Source of the DNA: Auanema rhodensis
Taxonomy: Eukaryota > Nematoda > Chromadorea > Rhabditida > Rhabditidae
DNA: 64,000 bases
Assembly (NCBI GenBank): GCA_964057225.1
Contig: OZ059895.1
Location: 12,400,001 to 12,464,000 of the forward strand
Reading direction: 5' to 3'
Shown: positions 1 through 10,285 of the stretch, piece after piece
Layout: every line of letters starts with the position of its first letter
Numbering within the stretch: the stretch's first letter is position 1
The notes under the pieces: model-generated
What the model was told of the DNA's origin: nothing
The model's input: the letters and a program-made list of their open reading frames with translations, nothing else
The model's database searches: none
Made by a program: the position numbers and the translations under genes

Positions 1-203
1 TATTTCCTATTAAAACAAATGCTGTTTAAACACTATACAACTGTGAAACCTTTTTTAATTTATTGTATTTGGAGCTCATAAGATTTGATATCATCGAGGG
101 ATTTAGATGTAACGTAGAAAATTACATAACTAACATGAAATTGGAAAAAAAAACAATAACGAAGATAAGTATGTAAATCATTGAATATCAGATATTTTCG
201 CTA

Positions 204-232
204 ACGACCATACCACGTTGAAAGTACGCCAT
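204..232 (+). pseudogene. 5S rRNA head fragment in a short unit (29 nt); type example of about 33
   Basis: Bases match nt 5-33 of the 5S gene, preceded by the normal 5S upstream flank and followed directly by spacer (GCAGCTGATT), so the gene body and its internal promoter are absent. The same structure starts near 1135, 2051, 2451, 3382, 4816, 5746, 6676, 7592, 8508, 9425, 9825, 22179, 23613, 24530, 25723, 39273, 42336, 43282, 44740, 45669, 46615, 48073, 49548, 50476, 52745, 53673, 54601, 56870, 58327, 60596, 61524 and 62452. Without boxes A and C it should not be transcribed as 5S rRNA. Confidence 0.88.
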
Positions 233-599
233 GCAGCTGATTTTCAATTTTATCTCTTCCGTAACAAATGTTTTTAATTTTACAGCAGTTTTACTTAGAT
301 AGCTCAACCCAAGGCATCAAAATATCTTTAATCTTATTTCTATATTACATTTATAAACCAGTAGTTTATGAACCTTCATTTTAACTTTACTGTTTCTATC
401 TATTTCCTATTAAAACAAATGCTGTTTAAACACTATACAACTGTGAAACCTTTTTTAATTTATTGTATTTGGAGCTCATAAGATTTGATATCATCGAGGG
501 ATTTAGATGTAACGTAGAAAATTACATAACTAACATGAAATTGGAAAAAAAAACAATAACGAAGATAAGTATGTAAATCATTGAATATCAGATATTTTC

Positions 600-718
600 G
601 CTTACGATCATACCACGTTGAAAGTACGCCATCCCGTCCGATCTGGCAAGTCAAGCAACGTTGGGCCCGGTTAGTACTTGGATCGGAGACGGCTTGGGAA
701 TCCCGGGTGCCGTAAGCT
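600..718 (+). rRNA. 5S rRNA: 5S ribosomal RNA gene, copy 1
   Basis: This is a 119-nt gene for the small RNA of the large ribosomal subunit, transcribed by RNA polymerase III. The ends pair: GCTTACGAC at nt 1-9 against the last nine bases before the final T (helix I). The middle carries the recognisable nematode 5S core: CCGTCCGATCTGGCAAGT, then the box-A-like AAGCAACGTTGGGCCCGG (nt 54-71), then box C around TTGGATCGGAGACGGC (nt 79-94). Transcription should stop in the TTTT at its end and in the T7 run 8 bases further on. No TATA is needed in principle. This copy has C9T relative to the array consensus, which keeps a G-U pair with nt 110. The numbering here is used for all other copies. Confidence 0.95.
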
Positions 719-733
719 TTTCAAATTTTTTTA

Positions 734-762
734 ACGATCATACCACGTTGAAAGTACGCACA
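734..762 (+). repeat. Second copy of the 5S head (nt 5-33) just downstream of a full gene
   Basis: It begins 16 bases after the gene end, right behind the T7 run, and repeats nt 5-33 of the gene (ACGATCATACC and onward; in this copy followed by CACATGCAG). Every long unit has such a duplicate 130 bp downstream of the equivalent position in its gene. The gene body therefore sits between 29-bp direct repeats. In units carrying the T95A/G97C gene the duplicate has two extra changes (TGCCACG and AGAACG). Confidence 0.9.
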
Positions 763-1517
763 TGCAGCTGATTCTCAATTATATCTCTTCCGTAACAAAT
801 GTTTTTAATTTTACAGCAGTTTTACTTAGATAGCTCAACCCAAGACATCAAAATATCTTTAATCTTTTTTCTATATTACATTTATAAACCAGTAAATTAT
901 GAACCTTCATCTTAACTTTACTGTTTCTATCTATTTCCTATTGAAACAAACATTGTTTAAACACTATACAACTGTGAAACCTTTTTTAATTTATTGTATT
1001 TGGAGCTCATAAGATTTGATATCATCGAGGGATTTAGATGTAACGTAGAAAATTACATAACTAACATGAAATTGGAAAAAAAAACAATAACGAGGATAAG
1101 TATGTAAATCATTGAATATCAGATATTTTTGCTCACGACCATACTACGTTGAAAGTACGCCATGCAGCCGATTTTCAATTTTATCTCTTCCGTAACAAAT
1201 GTTTTTAATTTTCCAGCAGTTTTACTTAGATAGCTCAACCCAAGGCATCAAAATATCTTCAATCTTATTTCTATATTACATTTATAAACCAGTAGTTTAT
1301 GAACTTTCATCTTAACTTTACTGTTTCTATCTATTTCCTATTGAAACAAACATTGTTTAAACACTATAAAACTGTGAAACCTTTTTTAATTTATTGTATT
1401 TGGAGCTCATAAGATTTGATATCATCGAGGGATTTAGATGTAACGTAGAAAATTACATAACTAACATGAAATTGGAAAAAAAAACAATAACGAGGATAAG
1501 TATGTAAATCATTGAAA

Positions 1518-1636
1518 GCTTACGACCATACCACGTTGAAAGTACGCCATCCCGTCCGATCTGGCAAGTCAAGCAACGTTGGGCCCGGTTAGTACTTGGA
1601 TCGGAGACGGCATCGGAATCCCGGGTGCCGTAAGCT
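1518..1636 (+). rRNA. 5S rRNA: 5S ribosomal RNA gene, copy 2
   Basis: Carries T95A and G97C, which open two pairs in the helix around nt 79-98. Its upstream flank is the shortened type (ATTGAAAGCTT), lacking 13 bases found before copy 1. Confidence 0.92.
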
Positions 1637-2846
1637 TTTCAAATTTTTTTACCGATCATGCCACGTTGAAAGAACGCCATGCAGCTGATTTTCAATTTTA
1701 TCTCTTCCGTAACAAATGTTTTTAATTTTCCAGCAGTTTTACTCAGATAGCTCAACCCAAGGCATCAAAATATCTTCAATCTTATTTCTATACTACATTT
1801 ATAAACCAGTAGTTTATGAACCTTCATCTTAAGTTTACTGTTTCTATCTATTTCCTATTGAAACAAACATTGTTTAAACACTATACAACTGTGAAACCTT
1901 TTTTAATTTATTGTATTTGGAGCTCATAAGATTTGATATCATCGAGGGATTTAGATGTAACGTAGAAAATTACATAACTAACATGAAATTGAAAAAAAAA
2001 CAATAACGAGGATAAGTATGTAAATCATTGAATATCAGATATTTTTGCTCACGACCATACTACGTTGAAAGTACGCCATGCAGCTGATTTTCAATTTTAT
2101 CTCTTCCGTAACAAATGTTTTTAATTTTCCAGCAGTTTTACTTAGATAGCTCAACCCAAGGCATCAAAATATCTTTAATCTTATTTCTATATTACATTTA
2201 TAAACCAGTAGTTTATGAACCTTCATTTTAACTTTACTGTTTCTATCTATTTCCTATTAAAACAAATGCTGTTTAAACACTATACAACTGTGAAACCTTT
2301 TTTAATTTATTGTATTTGGAGCTCATAAGATTTGATATCATCGAGGGATTTAGATGTAACGTAGAAAATTACATAACTAACATGAAATTGGAAAAAAAAA
2401 CAATAACGAAGATAAGTATGTAAATCATTGAATATCAGATATTTTCGCTAACGACCATACCACGTTGAAAGTACGCCATGCAGCTGATTTTCAATTTTAT
2501 CTCTTCCGTAACAAATGTTTTTAATTTTACAGCAGTTTTACTTAGATAGCTCAACCCAAGGCATCAAAATATCTTTAATCTTATTTCTATATTACATTTA
2601 TAAACCAGTAGTTTATGAACCTTCATTTTAACTTTACTGTTTCTATCTATTTCCTATTAAAACAAATGCTGTTTAAACACTATACAACTGTGAAACCTTT
2701 TTTAATTTATTGTATTTGGAGCTCATAAGATTTGATATCATCGAGGGATTTAGATGTAACGTAGAAAATTACATAACTAACATGAAATTGGAAAAAAAAA
2801 CAATAACGAAGATAAGTATGTAAATCATTGAATATCAGATATTTTC

Positions 2847-2965
2847 GCTTACGATCATACCACGTTGAAAGTACGCCATCCCGTCCGATCTGGCAAGTCA
2901 AGCAACGTTGGGCCCGGTTAGTACTTGGATCGGAGACGGCTTGGGAATCCCGGGTGCCGTAAGCT
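2847..2965 (+). rRNA. 5S rRNA: 5S ribosomal RNA gene, copy 3
   Basis: Identical to copy 1 (C9T); its 2247-bp partner. Confidence 0.94.
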
Positions 2966-3764
2966 TTTCAAATTTTTTTAACGATCATACCACGTTGAAA
3001 GTACGCACATGCAGCTGATTCTCAATTATATCTCTTCCGTAACAAATGTTTTTAATTTTACAGCAGTTTTACTTAGATAGCTCAACCCAAGACATCAAAA
3101 TATCTTTAATCTTTTTTCTATATTACATTTATAAACCAGTAAATTATGAACCTTCATCTTAACTTTACTGTTTGTATCTATTTCCTATTGAAACAAACAT
3201 TGTTTAAACACTATACAACTGTGAAACCTTTTTTAATTTATTGTATTTGGAGCTCATAAGATTTGATATCATCGAGGGATTTAGATGTAACGTAGAAAAT
3301 TACATAACTAACATGAAATTGGAAAAAAAAACAATAACGAGGATAAGTATGTAAATCATTGAATATCAGATATTTTTGCTCACGACCATACTACGTTGAA
3401 AGTACGCCATGCAGCCGATTTTCAATTTTATCTCTTCCGTAACAAATGTTTTTAATTTTCCAGCAGTTTTACTTAGATAGCTCAACCCAAGGCATCAAAA
3501 TATCTTCAATCTTATTTCTATATTACATTTATAAACCAGTAGTTTATGAACTTTCATCTTAACTTTACTGTTTCTATCTATTTCCTATTGAAACAAACAT
3601 TGTTTAAACACTATAAAACTGTGAAACCTTTTTTAATTTATTGTATTTGGAGCTCATAAGATTTGATATCATCGAGGGATTTAGATGTAACGTAGAAAAT
3701 TACATAACTAACATGAAATTGGAAAAAAAAACAATAACGAGGATAAGTATGTAAATCATTGAAA

Positions 3765-3883
3765 GCTTACGACCATACCACGTTGAAAGTACGCCATCCC
3801 GTCCGATCTGGCAAGTCAAGCAACGTTGGGCCCGGTTAGTACTTGGATCGGAGACGGCATCGGAATCCCGGGTGCCGTAAGCT
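3765..3883 (+). rRNA. 5S rRNA: 5S ribosomal RNA gene, copy 4
   Basis: T95A/G97C subtype with the shortened upstream flank; 2247-bp partner of copy 2. Confidence 0.92.
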
Positions 3884-4281
3884 TTTCAAATTTTTTTACC
3901 GATCATGCCACGTTGAAAGAACGCCATGCAGCTGATTTTCAATTTTATCTCTTCCGTAACAAATGTTTTTAATTTTCCAGCAGTTTTACTCAGATAGCTC
4001 AACCCAAGGCATCAAAATATCTTCAATCTTATTTCTATACTACATTTATAAACCATTAGTTTATGAACCTTCATCTTAAGTTTACTGTTTCTATCTATTT
4101 CCTATTGAAACAAACATTGTTTAAACACTATAAAACTGTGAAACCTTTTTTAATTTATTGTATTTGGAGCTCATAAGATTTGATATTATCGAGGGATTTA
4201 GATGTAACGTAGAAAATTACATAACTAACATGAAATTGGAAAAAAAAACAATAAAGAGGATAAGTATGTAAATCATTGAAA

Positions 4282-4400
4282 GCTTACGACCATACCACGT
4301 TGAAAGTACGCCATCCCGTCCGATCTGGCAAGTCAAGCAACGTTGGGCCCGGTTAGTACTTGGATCGGAGACGGCTTGGGAATCCCGGGTGCCGTAAGCT
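4282..4400 (+). rRNA. 5S rRNA: 5S ribosomal RNA gene, copy 5
   Basis: Consensus body with the shortened AAAGCTT upstream flank. It starts only 517 bp after copy 4, so two long units are adjacent here. Confidence 0.94.
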
Positions 4401-5211
4401 TTTCAAATTTTTTTAACGATCATACCACGTTGAAAGTACGCCATGCAGCTGATTCTCAATTTTATCTCTTCCGTAACAAATGTTTTTAATTTTACAGCAG
4501 TTTTACTTAGATAGCTCAACCCAAGACATCAAAATATCTTTAATCTTTTTTCTATATTACATTTATAAACCAGTAAATTATGAACCTTCATCTTAACTTT
4601 ACTGTTTCTATCTATTTCCTATTGAAACAAACATTGTTTAAACACTATACAACTGTGAAACCTTTTTTAATTTATTGTATTTGGAGCTCATAAGATTTGA
4701 TATCATCGAGGGATTTAGATGTAACGTAGAAAATTACATAACTAACATGAAATTGGAAAAAAAAACAATAACGAGGATAAGTATGTAAATCATTGAATAT
4801 CAGATATTTTTGCTCACGACCATACTACGTTGAAAGTACGCCATGCAGCTGATTTTCAATTTTATCTCTTCCGTAACAAATGTTTTTAATTTTCCAGCAG
4901 TTTTACTTAGATAGCTCAACCCAAGGCATCAAAATATCTTTAATCTTATTTCTATATTACATTTATAAACCAGTAGTTTATGAACCTTCATTTTAACTTT
5001 ACTGTTTCTATCTATTTCCTATTAAAACAAATGCTGTTTAAACACTATACAACTGTGAAACCTTTTTTAATTTATTGTATTTGGAGCTCATAAGATTTGA
5101 TATCATCGAGGGATTTAGATGTAACGTAGAAAATTACATAACTAACATGAAATTGGAAAAAAAAACAATAACGAAGATAAGTATGTAAATCATTGAATAT
5201 CAGATATTTTC

Positions 5212-5330
5212 GCTTACGATCATACCACGTTGAAAGTACGCCATCCCGTCCGATCTGGCAAGTCAAGCAACGTTGGGCCCGGTTAGTACTTGGATCGGAG
5301 ACGGCTTGGGAATCCCGGGTGCCGTAAGCT
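5212..5330 (+). rRNA. 5S rRNA: 5S ribosomal RNA gene, copy 6
   Basis: C9T subtype with the long upstream flank (TATCAGATATTTTCGCTT). Confidence 0.94.
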
Positions 5331-6141
5331 TTTCAAATTTTTTTAACGATCATACCACGTTGAAAGTACGCCATGCAGCTGATTCTCAATTTTATCTCTT
5401 CCGTAACAAATGTTTTTAATTTTACAGCAGTTTTACTTAGATAGCTCAACCCAAGACATCAAAATATCTTTAATCTTTTTTCTATATTACATTTATAAAC
5501 CAGTAAATTATGAACCTTCATCTTAACTTTACTGTTTCTATCTATTTCCTATTGAAACAAACATTGTTTAAACACTATACAACTGTGAAACCTTTTTTAA
5601 TTTATTGTATTTGGAGCTCATAAGATTTGATATCATCGAGGGATTTAGATGTAACGTAGAAAATTGCATAACTAACATGAAATTAGAAAAAAAAACAATA
5701 ACGAAGATAAGTATGTAAATCATTGAATATCAGATATTTTCGCTTACGACCATACCACGTTGAAAGTACGCCATGCAGCTGATTTTCAATTTTATCTCTT
5801 CCGTAACAAATGTTTTTAATTTTCCAGCAGTTTTACTTAGATAGCTCAACCCAAGGCATCAAAATATCTTCAATCTTATTTCTATATTACATTTATAAAC
5901 CAGTAGTATATGAACCTTCATCTTAACTTTACTGTTTCTATCTATTTCCTATTAAAACAAATGCTGTTTAAACACTATACAACTGTGAAACCTTTTTTAA
6001 TTTATTGTATTTGGAGCTCATAAGATTTGATATCATCGAGGGATTTAGATGTAACGTAGAAAATTACATAACTAACATGAAATTGGAAAAAAAAACAATA
6101 ACGAAGATAAGTATGTAAATCATTGAATATCAGATATTTTC

Positions 6142-6260
6142 GCTTACGATCATACCACGTTGAAAGTACGCCATCCCGTCCGATCTGGCAAGTCAAGCAA
6201 CGTTGGGCCCGGTTAGTACTTGGATCGGAGACGGCTTGGGAATCCCGGGTGCCGTAAGCT
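6142..6260 (+). rRNA. 5S rRNA: 5S ribosomal RNA gene, copy 7
   Basis: C9T subtype, 930 bp after copy 6, with one short unit between them. Confidence 0.94.
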
Positions 6261-7057
6261 TTTCAAATTTTTTTAACGATCATACCACGTTGAAAGTACG
6301 CCATGCAGCTGATTCTCAATTTTATCTCTTCCGTAACAAATGTTTTTAATTTTACAGCAGTTTTACTTAGATAGCTCAACCCAAGACATCAAAATATCTT
6401 TAATCTTTTTTCTATATTACATTTATAAACCAGTAAATTATGAACCTTCATCTTAACTTTACTGTTTCTATCTATTTCCTATTGAAACAAACATTGTTTA
6501 AACACTATACAACTGTGAAACCTTTTTTAATTTATTGTATTTGGAGCTCATAAGATTTGATATCATCGAGGGATTTAGATGTAACGTAGAAAATTACATA
6601 ACTAACATGAAATTGGAAAAAAAAACAATAACGAGGATAAGTATGTAAATCATTGAATATCAGATATTTTTGCTCACGACCATACTACGTTGAAAGTACG
6701 CCATGCAGCTGATTTTCAATTTTATCTCTTCCGTAACAAATGTTTTTAATTTTCCAGCAGTTTTACTTAGATAGCTCAACCCAAGGCATCAAAATATCTT
6801 CAATCTTATTTCTATATTACATTTATAAACCAGTAGTTTATGAACTTTCATCTTAACTTTACTGTTTCTATCTATTTCCTATTGAAACAAACATTGTTTA
6901 AACACTATAAAACTGTGAAACCTTTCTTAATTTATTGTATTTGGAGCTCATAAGATTTGATATCATCGAGGGATTTAGATGTAACGTAGAAAATTACATA
7001 ACTAACATGAAATTGGAAAAAAAACAATAACGAGGATAAGTATGTAAATCATTGAAA

Positions 7058-7176
7058 GCTTACGACCATACCACGTTGAAAGTACGCCATCCCGTCCGAT
7101 CTGGCAAGTCAAGCAACGTTGGGCCCGGTTAGTACTTGGATCGGAGACGGCATCGGAATCCCGGGTGCCGTAAGCT
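7058..7176 (+). rRNA. 5S rRNA: 5S ribosomal RNA gene, copy 8
   Basis: T95A/G97C subtype, shortened upstream flank, first of the 916-bp dimer series. Confidence 0.92.
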
Positions 7177-7973
7177 TTTCAAATTTTTTTAACGATCATG
7201 CCACGTTGAAAGAACGCCATGCAGCTGATTTTCAATTTTATCTCTTCCGTAACAAATGTTTTTAATTTTCCAGCAGTTTTACTCAGATAGCTCAACCCAA
7301 GGCATCAAAATATCTTCAATCTTATTTCTATACTACATTTATAAACCAGTAGTTTATGAACCTTCATCTTAAGTTTACTGTTTCTATCTATTTCCTATTG
7401 AAACAAACATTGTTTAAACACTATAAAACTGTGAAACCTTTTTTAATTTATTGTATTTGGAGCTCATAAGATTTGATATTATCGAGGGATTTAGATGTAA
7501 CGTAGAAAATTGCATAACTAACATGAAATTGGAAAAAAAAACAATAACGAGGATAAGTATGTAAATCATTGAATATCAGATATTTTCGCTTACGACCATA
7601 CTACGTTGAAAGTACGCCATGCAGCTGATTTTCAATTTTATCTCTTCCGTAACAAATGTTTTTAATTTTCCAGCAGTTTTACTTAGATAGCTCAACCCAA
7701 GGCATCAAAATATCTTCAATCTTATTTCTATATTACATTTATAAACCAGTAGTTTATGAACTTTCATCTTAACTTTACTGTTTCTATCTATTTCCTATTG
7801 AAACAAACATTGTTTAAACACTATAAAACTGTGAAACCTTTCTTAATTTATTGTATTTGGAGCTCATAAGATTTGATATCATCGAGGGATTTAGATGTAA
7901 CGTAGAAAATTACATAACTAACATGAAATTGGAAAAAAAACAATAACGAGGATAAGTATGTAAATCATTGAAA

Positions 7974-8092
7974 GCTTACGACCATACCACGTTGAAAGTA
8001 CGCCATCCCGTCCGATCTGGCAAGTCAAGCAACGTTGGGCCCGGTTAGTACTTGGATCGGAGACGGCATCGGAATCCCGGGTGCCGTAAGCT
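7974..8092 (+). rRNA. 5S rRNA: 5S ribosomal RNA gene, copy 9
   Basis: T95A/G97C subtype, same flanks as copy 8. Confidence 0.92.
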
Positions 8093-8890
8093 TTTCAAAT
8101 TTTTTTAACGATCATGCCACGTTGAAAGAACGCCATGCAGCTGATTTTCAATTTTATCTCTTCCGTAACAAATGTTTTTAATTTTCCAGCAGTTTTACTC
8201 AGATAGCTCAACCCAAGGCATCAAAATATCTTCAATCTTATTTCTATACTACATTTATAAACCAGTAGTTTATGAACCTTCACCTTAAGTTTACTGTTTC
8301 TATCTATTTCCTATTGAAACAAACATTGTTTAAACACTATAAAACTGTGAAACCTTTTTTAATTTATTGTATTTGGAGCTCATAAGATTTGATATTATCG
8401 AGGGATTTAGATGTAACGTAGAAAATTGCATAACTAACATGAAATTGGAAAAAAAAACAATAACGAGGATAAGTATGTAAATCATTGAATATCAGATATT
8501 TTCGCTTACGACCATACCACGTTGAAAGTACGCCATGCAGCTGATTTTCAATTTTATCTCTTCCGTAACAAATGTTTTTAATTTTCCAGCAGTTTTACTT
8601 AGATAGCTCAACCCAAGGCATCAAAATATCTTCAATCTTATTTCTATATTACATTTATAAACCAGTAGTTTATGAACCTTCATCTTAACTTTACTGTTTC
8701 TATCTACTTCCTATTGAAACAAACGTTGTTTAAACACTATACAACTGTGAAACCTTTTTTAATTTATTGTATTTGGAGCTCATAAGATTTGATATCATCG
8801 AGGGATTTAGATGTAACGTAGAAAATTACATAACTAACATGAAATTGGAAAAAAAAACAATAACGAGGATAAGTATGTAAATCATTGAAA

Positions 8891-9009
8891 GCTTACGACC
8901 ATACCACGTTGAAAGTACGCCATCCCGTCCGATCTGGCAAGTCAAGCAACGTTGGGCCCGGTTAGTACTTGGATCGGAGACGGCATCGGAATCCCGGGTG
9001 CCGTAAGCT
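8891..9009 (+). rRNA. 5S rRNA: 5S ribosomal RNA gene, copy 10
   Basis: T95A/G97C subtype; last complete gene before the gypsy insertion. The head duplicate behind it has CACTTTG instead of CACGTTG. Confidence 0.92.
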
Positions 9010-9920
9010 TTTCAAATTTTTTTAACGATCATGCCACTTTGAAAGAACGCCATGCAGCTGATTTTCAATTTTATCTCTTCCGTAACAAATGTTTTTAATT
9101 TTCCAGCAGTTTTACTCAGATAGCTCAACCCAAGGCATCAAAATATCTTCAATCTTATTTCTATACTACATTTATAAACCAGTAGTTTATGAACCTTCAT
9201 CTTAAGTTTACTGTTTCTATCTATTTCCTATTGAAACAAACATTGTTTAAACACTATAAAACTGTGAAACCTTTTTTAATTTATTGTATTTGGAGCTCAT
9301 AAGATTTGATATTATCGAGGGATTTAGATGTAACGTAGAAAATTACATAACTAACATGAAATTGGAAAAAAAAACAATAACGAGGATAAGTATGTAAATC
9401 ATTGAATATCAGATATTTTCGCTTACGACCATACCACGTTGAAAGTACGCCATGCAGCTGATTTTCAATTTTATCTCTTCCGTAACAAATGTTTTTAATT
9501 TTCCAGCAGTTTTACTTAGATAGCTCAACCCAAGGCATCAAAATATCTTCAATCTTATTTCTATATTACATTTATAAACCAGTAGTTTATGAACCTTCAT
9601 CTTAACTTTACTGTTTCTATCTACTTCCTATTGAAACAAACGTTGTTTAAACACTATACAACTGTGAAACCTTTTTTAATTTATTGTATTTGGAGCTCAT
9701 AAGATTTGATATCATCGAGGGATTTAGATGTAACGTAGAAAATTACATAACTAACATGAAATTGGAAAAAAAAACAATAACGAGGATAAGTATGTAAATC
9801 ATTGAATATCAGATATTTTCGCTAACGACCATACCACGTTGAAAGTACGCCATGCAGCTGATTTTCAATTTTATCTCTTCCGTAACAAATGTTTTTAATT
9901 TTCCAGCAGTTTTACTTAGA

Positions 9921-9924
9921 TAGC
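9921..9924. repeat. Target-site duplication of the gypsy element (left copy, TAGC)
   Basis: TAGC precedes the 5' LTR and recurs at 20842-20845 after the 3' LTR. The undisturbed spacer elsewhere reads ACTTAGATAGCTCAACCC, so removing the element and one TAGC restores a normal unit. Four bases is a usual size for Ty3/gypsy integration. Confidence 0.9.
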
Positions 9925-10055
9925 TGTTCCATAAGTGTCCTATAAAGAAGGCGGTTGACAACGTCAATCGACTTTTGGTTAATGGAATTCAATAAGAAAC
10001 TAGACCTGAACTACTTTTTGTATAAATTCAATTATATTTGTAATTAATATTTTTC

Positions 10056-10063
10056 TATATAAA
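10056..10063 (+). promoter_or_regulatory. TATA box of the gypsy 5' LTR (TATATAAA)
   Basis: A TATATAAA in the LTR interior, about 100 bp before the poly(A) signal, is the likely RNA polymerase II start signal for the genomic transcript. The same motif is at 20633-20640 in the 3' LTR. Confidence 0.65.
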
Positions 10064-10067
10064 CCCC

Positions 10068-10095
10068 TGAGAAAGCAACTAGGTTGGCTTTCTCA
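10068..10095 (+). other. LTR stem-loop (9-bp perfect stem)
   Basis: TGAGAAAGC and GCTTTCTCA are perfect inverted repeats around a 10-base loop, beginning 4 bases after the TATA box. The transcript start should fall within or just before it, so it may fold near the RNA's 5' end. It is repeated at 20645-20672 in the 3' LTR. Confidence 0.55.
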
Positions 10096-10160
10096 TAACA
10101 TGTAGTTTCATTTATTTGATTATTGTATTTTTGCTTTTATAATTGTATTTCCATATTCTG

Positions 10161-10166
10161 AATAAA
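10161..10166 (+). promoter_or_regulatory. Poly(A) signal AATAAA in the gypsy LTR
   Basis: AATAAA about 100 bp downstream of the TATA box; the 3' LTR equivalent at 20738-20743 would direct 3' end formation of the element's RNA. Confidence 0.6.
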
Positions 10167-10264
10167 CTTCTTTTTCTCTACTCTCTGTTACTTATACAAT
10201 GGCATTCACACTATTAAAGTCCATATGGTTACCTAGCCGGAACCCTAGGAACCAATATGGAACG

Positions 10265-10285
10265 TGGAGGTTCCACCGAGATTCG
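10265..10285 (+). other. Primer binding site, tRNA-Gln
   Basis: Twenty-one bases starting TGGAGGTTCCACCGAGA lie directly after the LTR. They are the complement of the 3' end of tRNA-Gln including CCA: acceptor strand TGGAACC, discriminator T, and the T arm. This is where minus-strand cDNA synthesis would start. Confidence 0.88.

Larger units (their letters stand above)
1..4117 (+). repeat. Higher-order repeat, 2247-bp period (two copies)
   Basis: The stretch from 1 to about 1870 recurs almost base for base from 2248 to about 4117. Examples are the 5S genes at 600 and 2847, those at 1518 and 3765, and the short-unit heads at 204/2451 and 1135/3382, all exactly 2247 bp apart. Past 4117 the second copy continues into a different unit type, so the copies are not whole-number repeats of one simple monomer. 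Confidence 0.88.
6676..9424 (+). repeat. Higher-order repeat, about 916-bp dimer, three copies
   Basis: Each dimer is one short unit plus one long unit. Short-unit heads start at 6676, 7592, 8508 and 9425, and genes at 7058, 7974 and 8891, giving a constant 916-917 bp step. All three genes are the T95A/G97C subtype, so gene and spacer were amplified together. Confidence 0.88.
1..9924 (+). repeat. 5S rDNA tandem array, left block
   Basis: The block consists of alternating long units (about 530 bp, one full 5S gene) and short units (about 399 bp, only the first part of a 5S gene). All are head to tail on the + strand. The spacer is AT-rich and contains a recurrent poly-A run, an ATAACGARGATAAGTATG stretch just upstream of each gene, and no conserved reading frame. 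Ten complete 5S genes lie in this block. Between genes (gaps over 300 bases) I see only spacer repeats. The block is interrupted at 9925 by a retroelement and resumes in phase at 20842. Confidence 0.93.
9925..10264 (+). repeat. 5' LTR of the gypsy element (340 bp)
   Basis: It begins TGTTCC and ends GGAACG, imperfect inverted tips. It differs from the 3' LTR at three positions: CAATCG/CAACCG near the start, and ACTTATAC/ACTTTTAC and ATGGCATT/ATGACATT near the end. It contains a TATA box, a stem-loop and an AATAAA signal, the expected order for U3-R-U5. Confidence 0.94.

Noticed and set aside
204..232. 5S head fragments as independent Pol III genes or a SINE
   Set aside because: They lack the internal control region, have no A-tail and no target duplication; simple recombination within the array explains them.
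1..600. SL1 RNA gene in the spacer
   Set aside because: No SL1 exon or complement was found; AATTTATTGTATTTGG resembles an Sm site only loosely and is not preceded by a leader-like exon.
460..654. Recurring minus-strand 64-residue frame overlapping the 5S gene start (also 2707, 5072, 6002, 36447, 38600, 41663 and others)
   Set aside because: It covers AT-rich spacer and the 5S head on the opposite strand and is conserved only because the DNA is tandemly repeated; other copies of the same unit break it.
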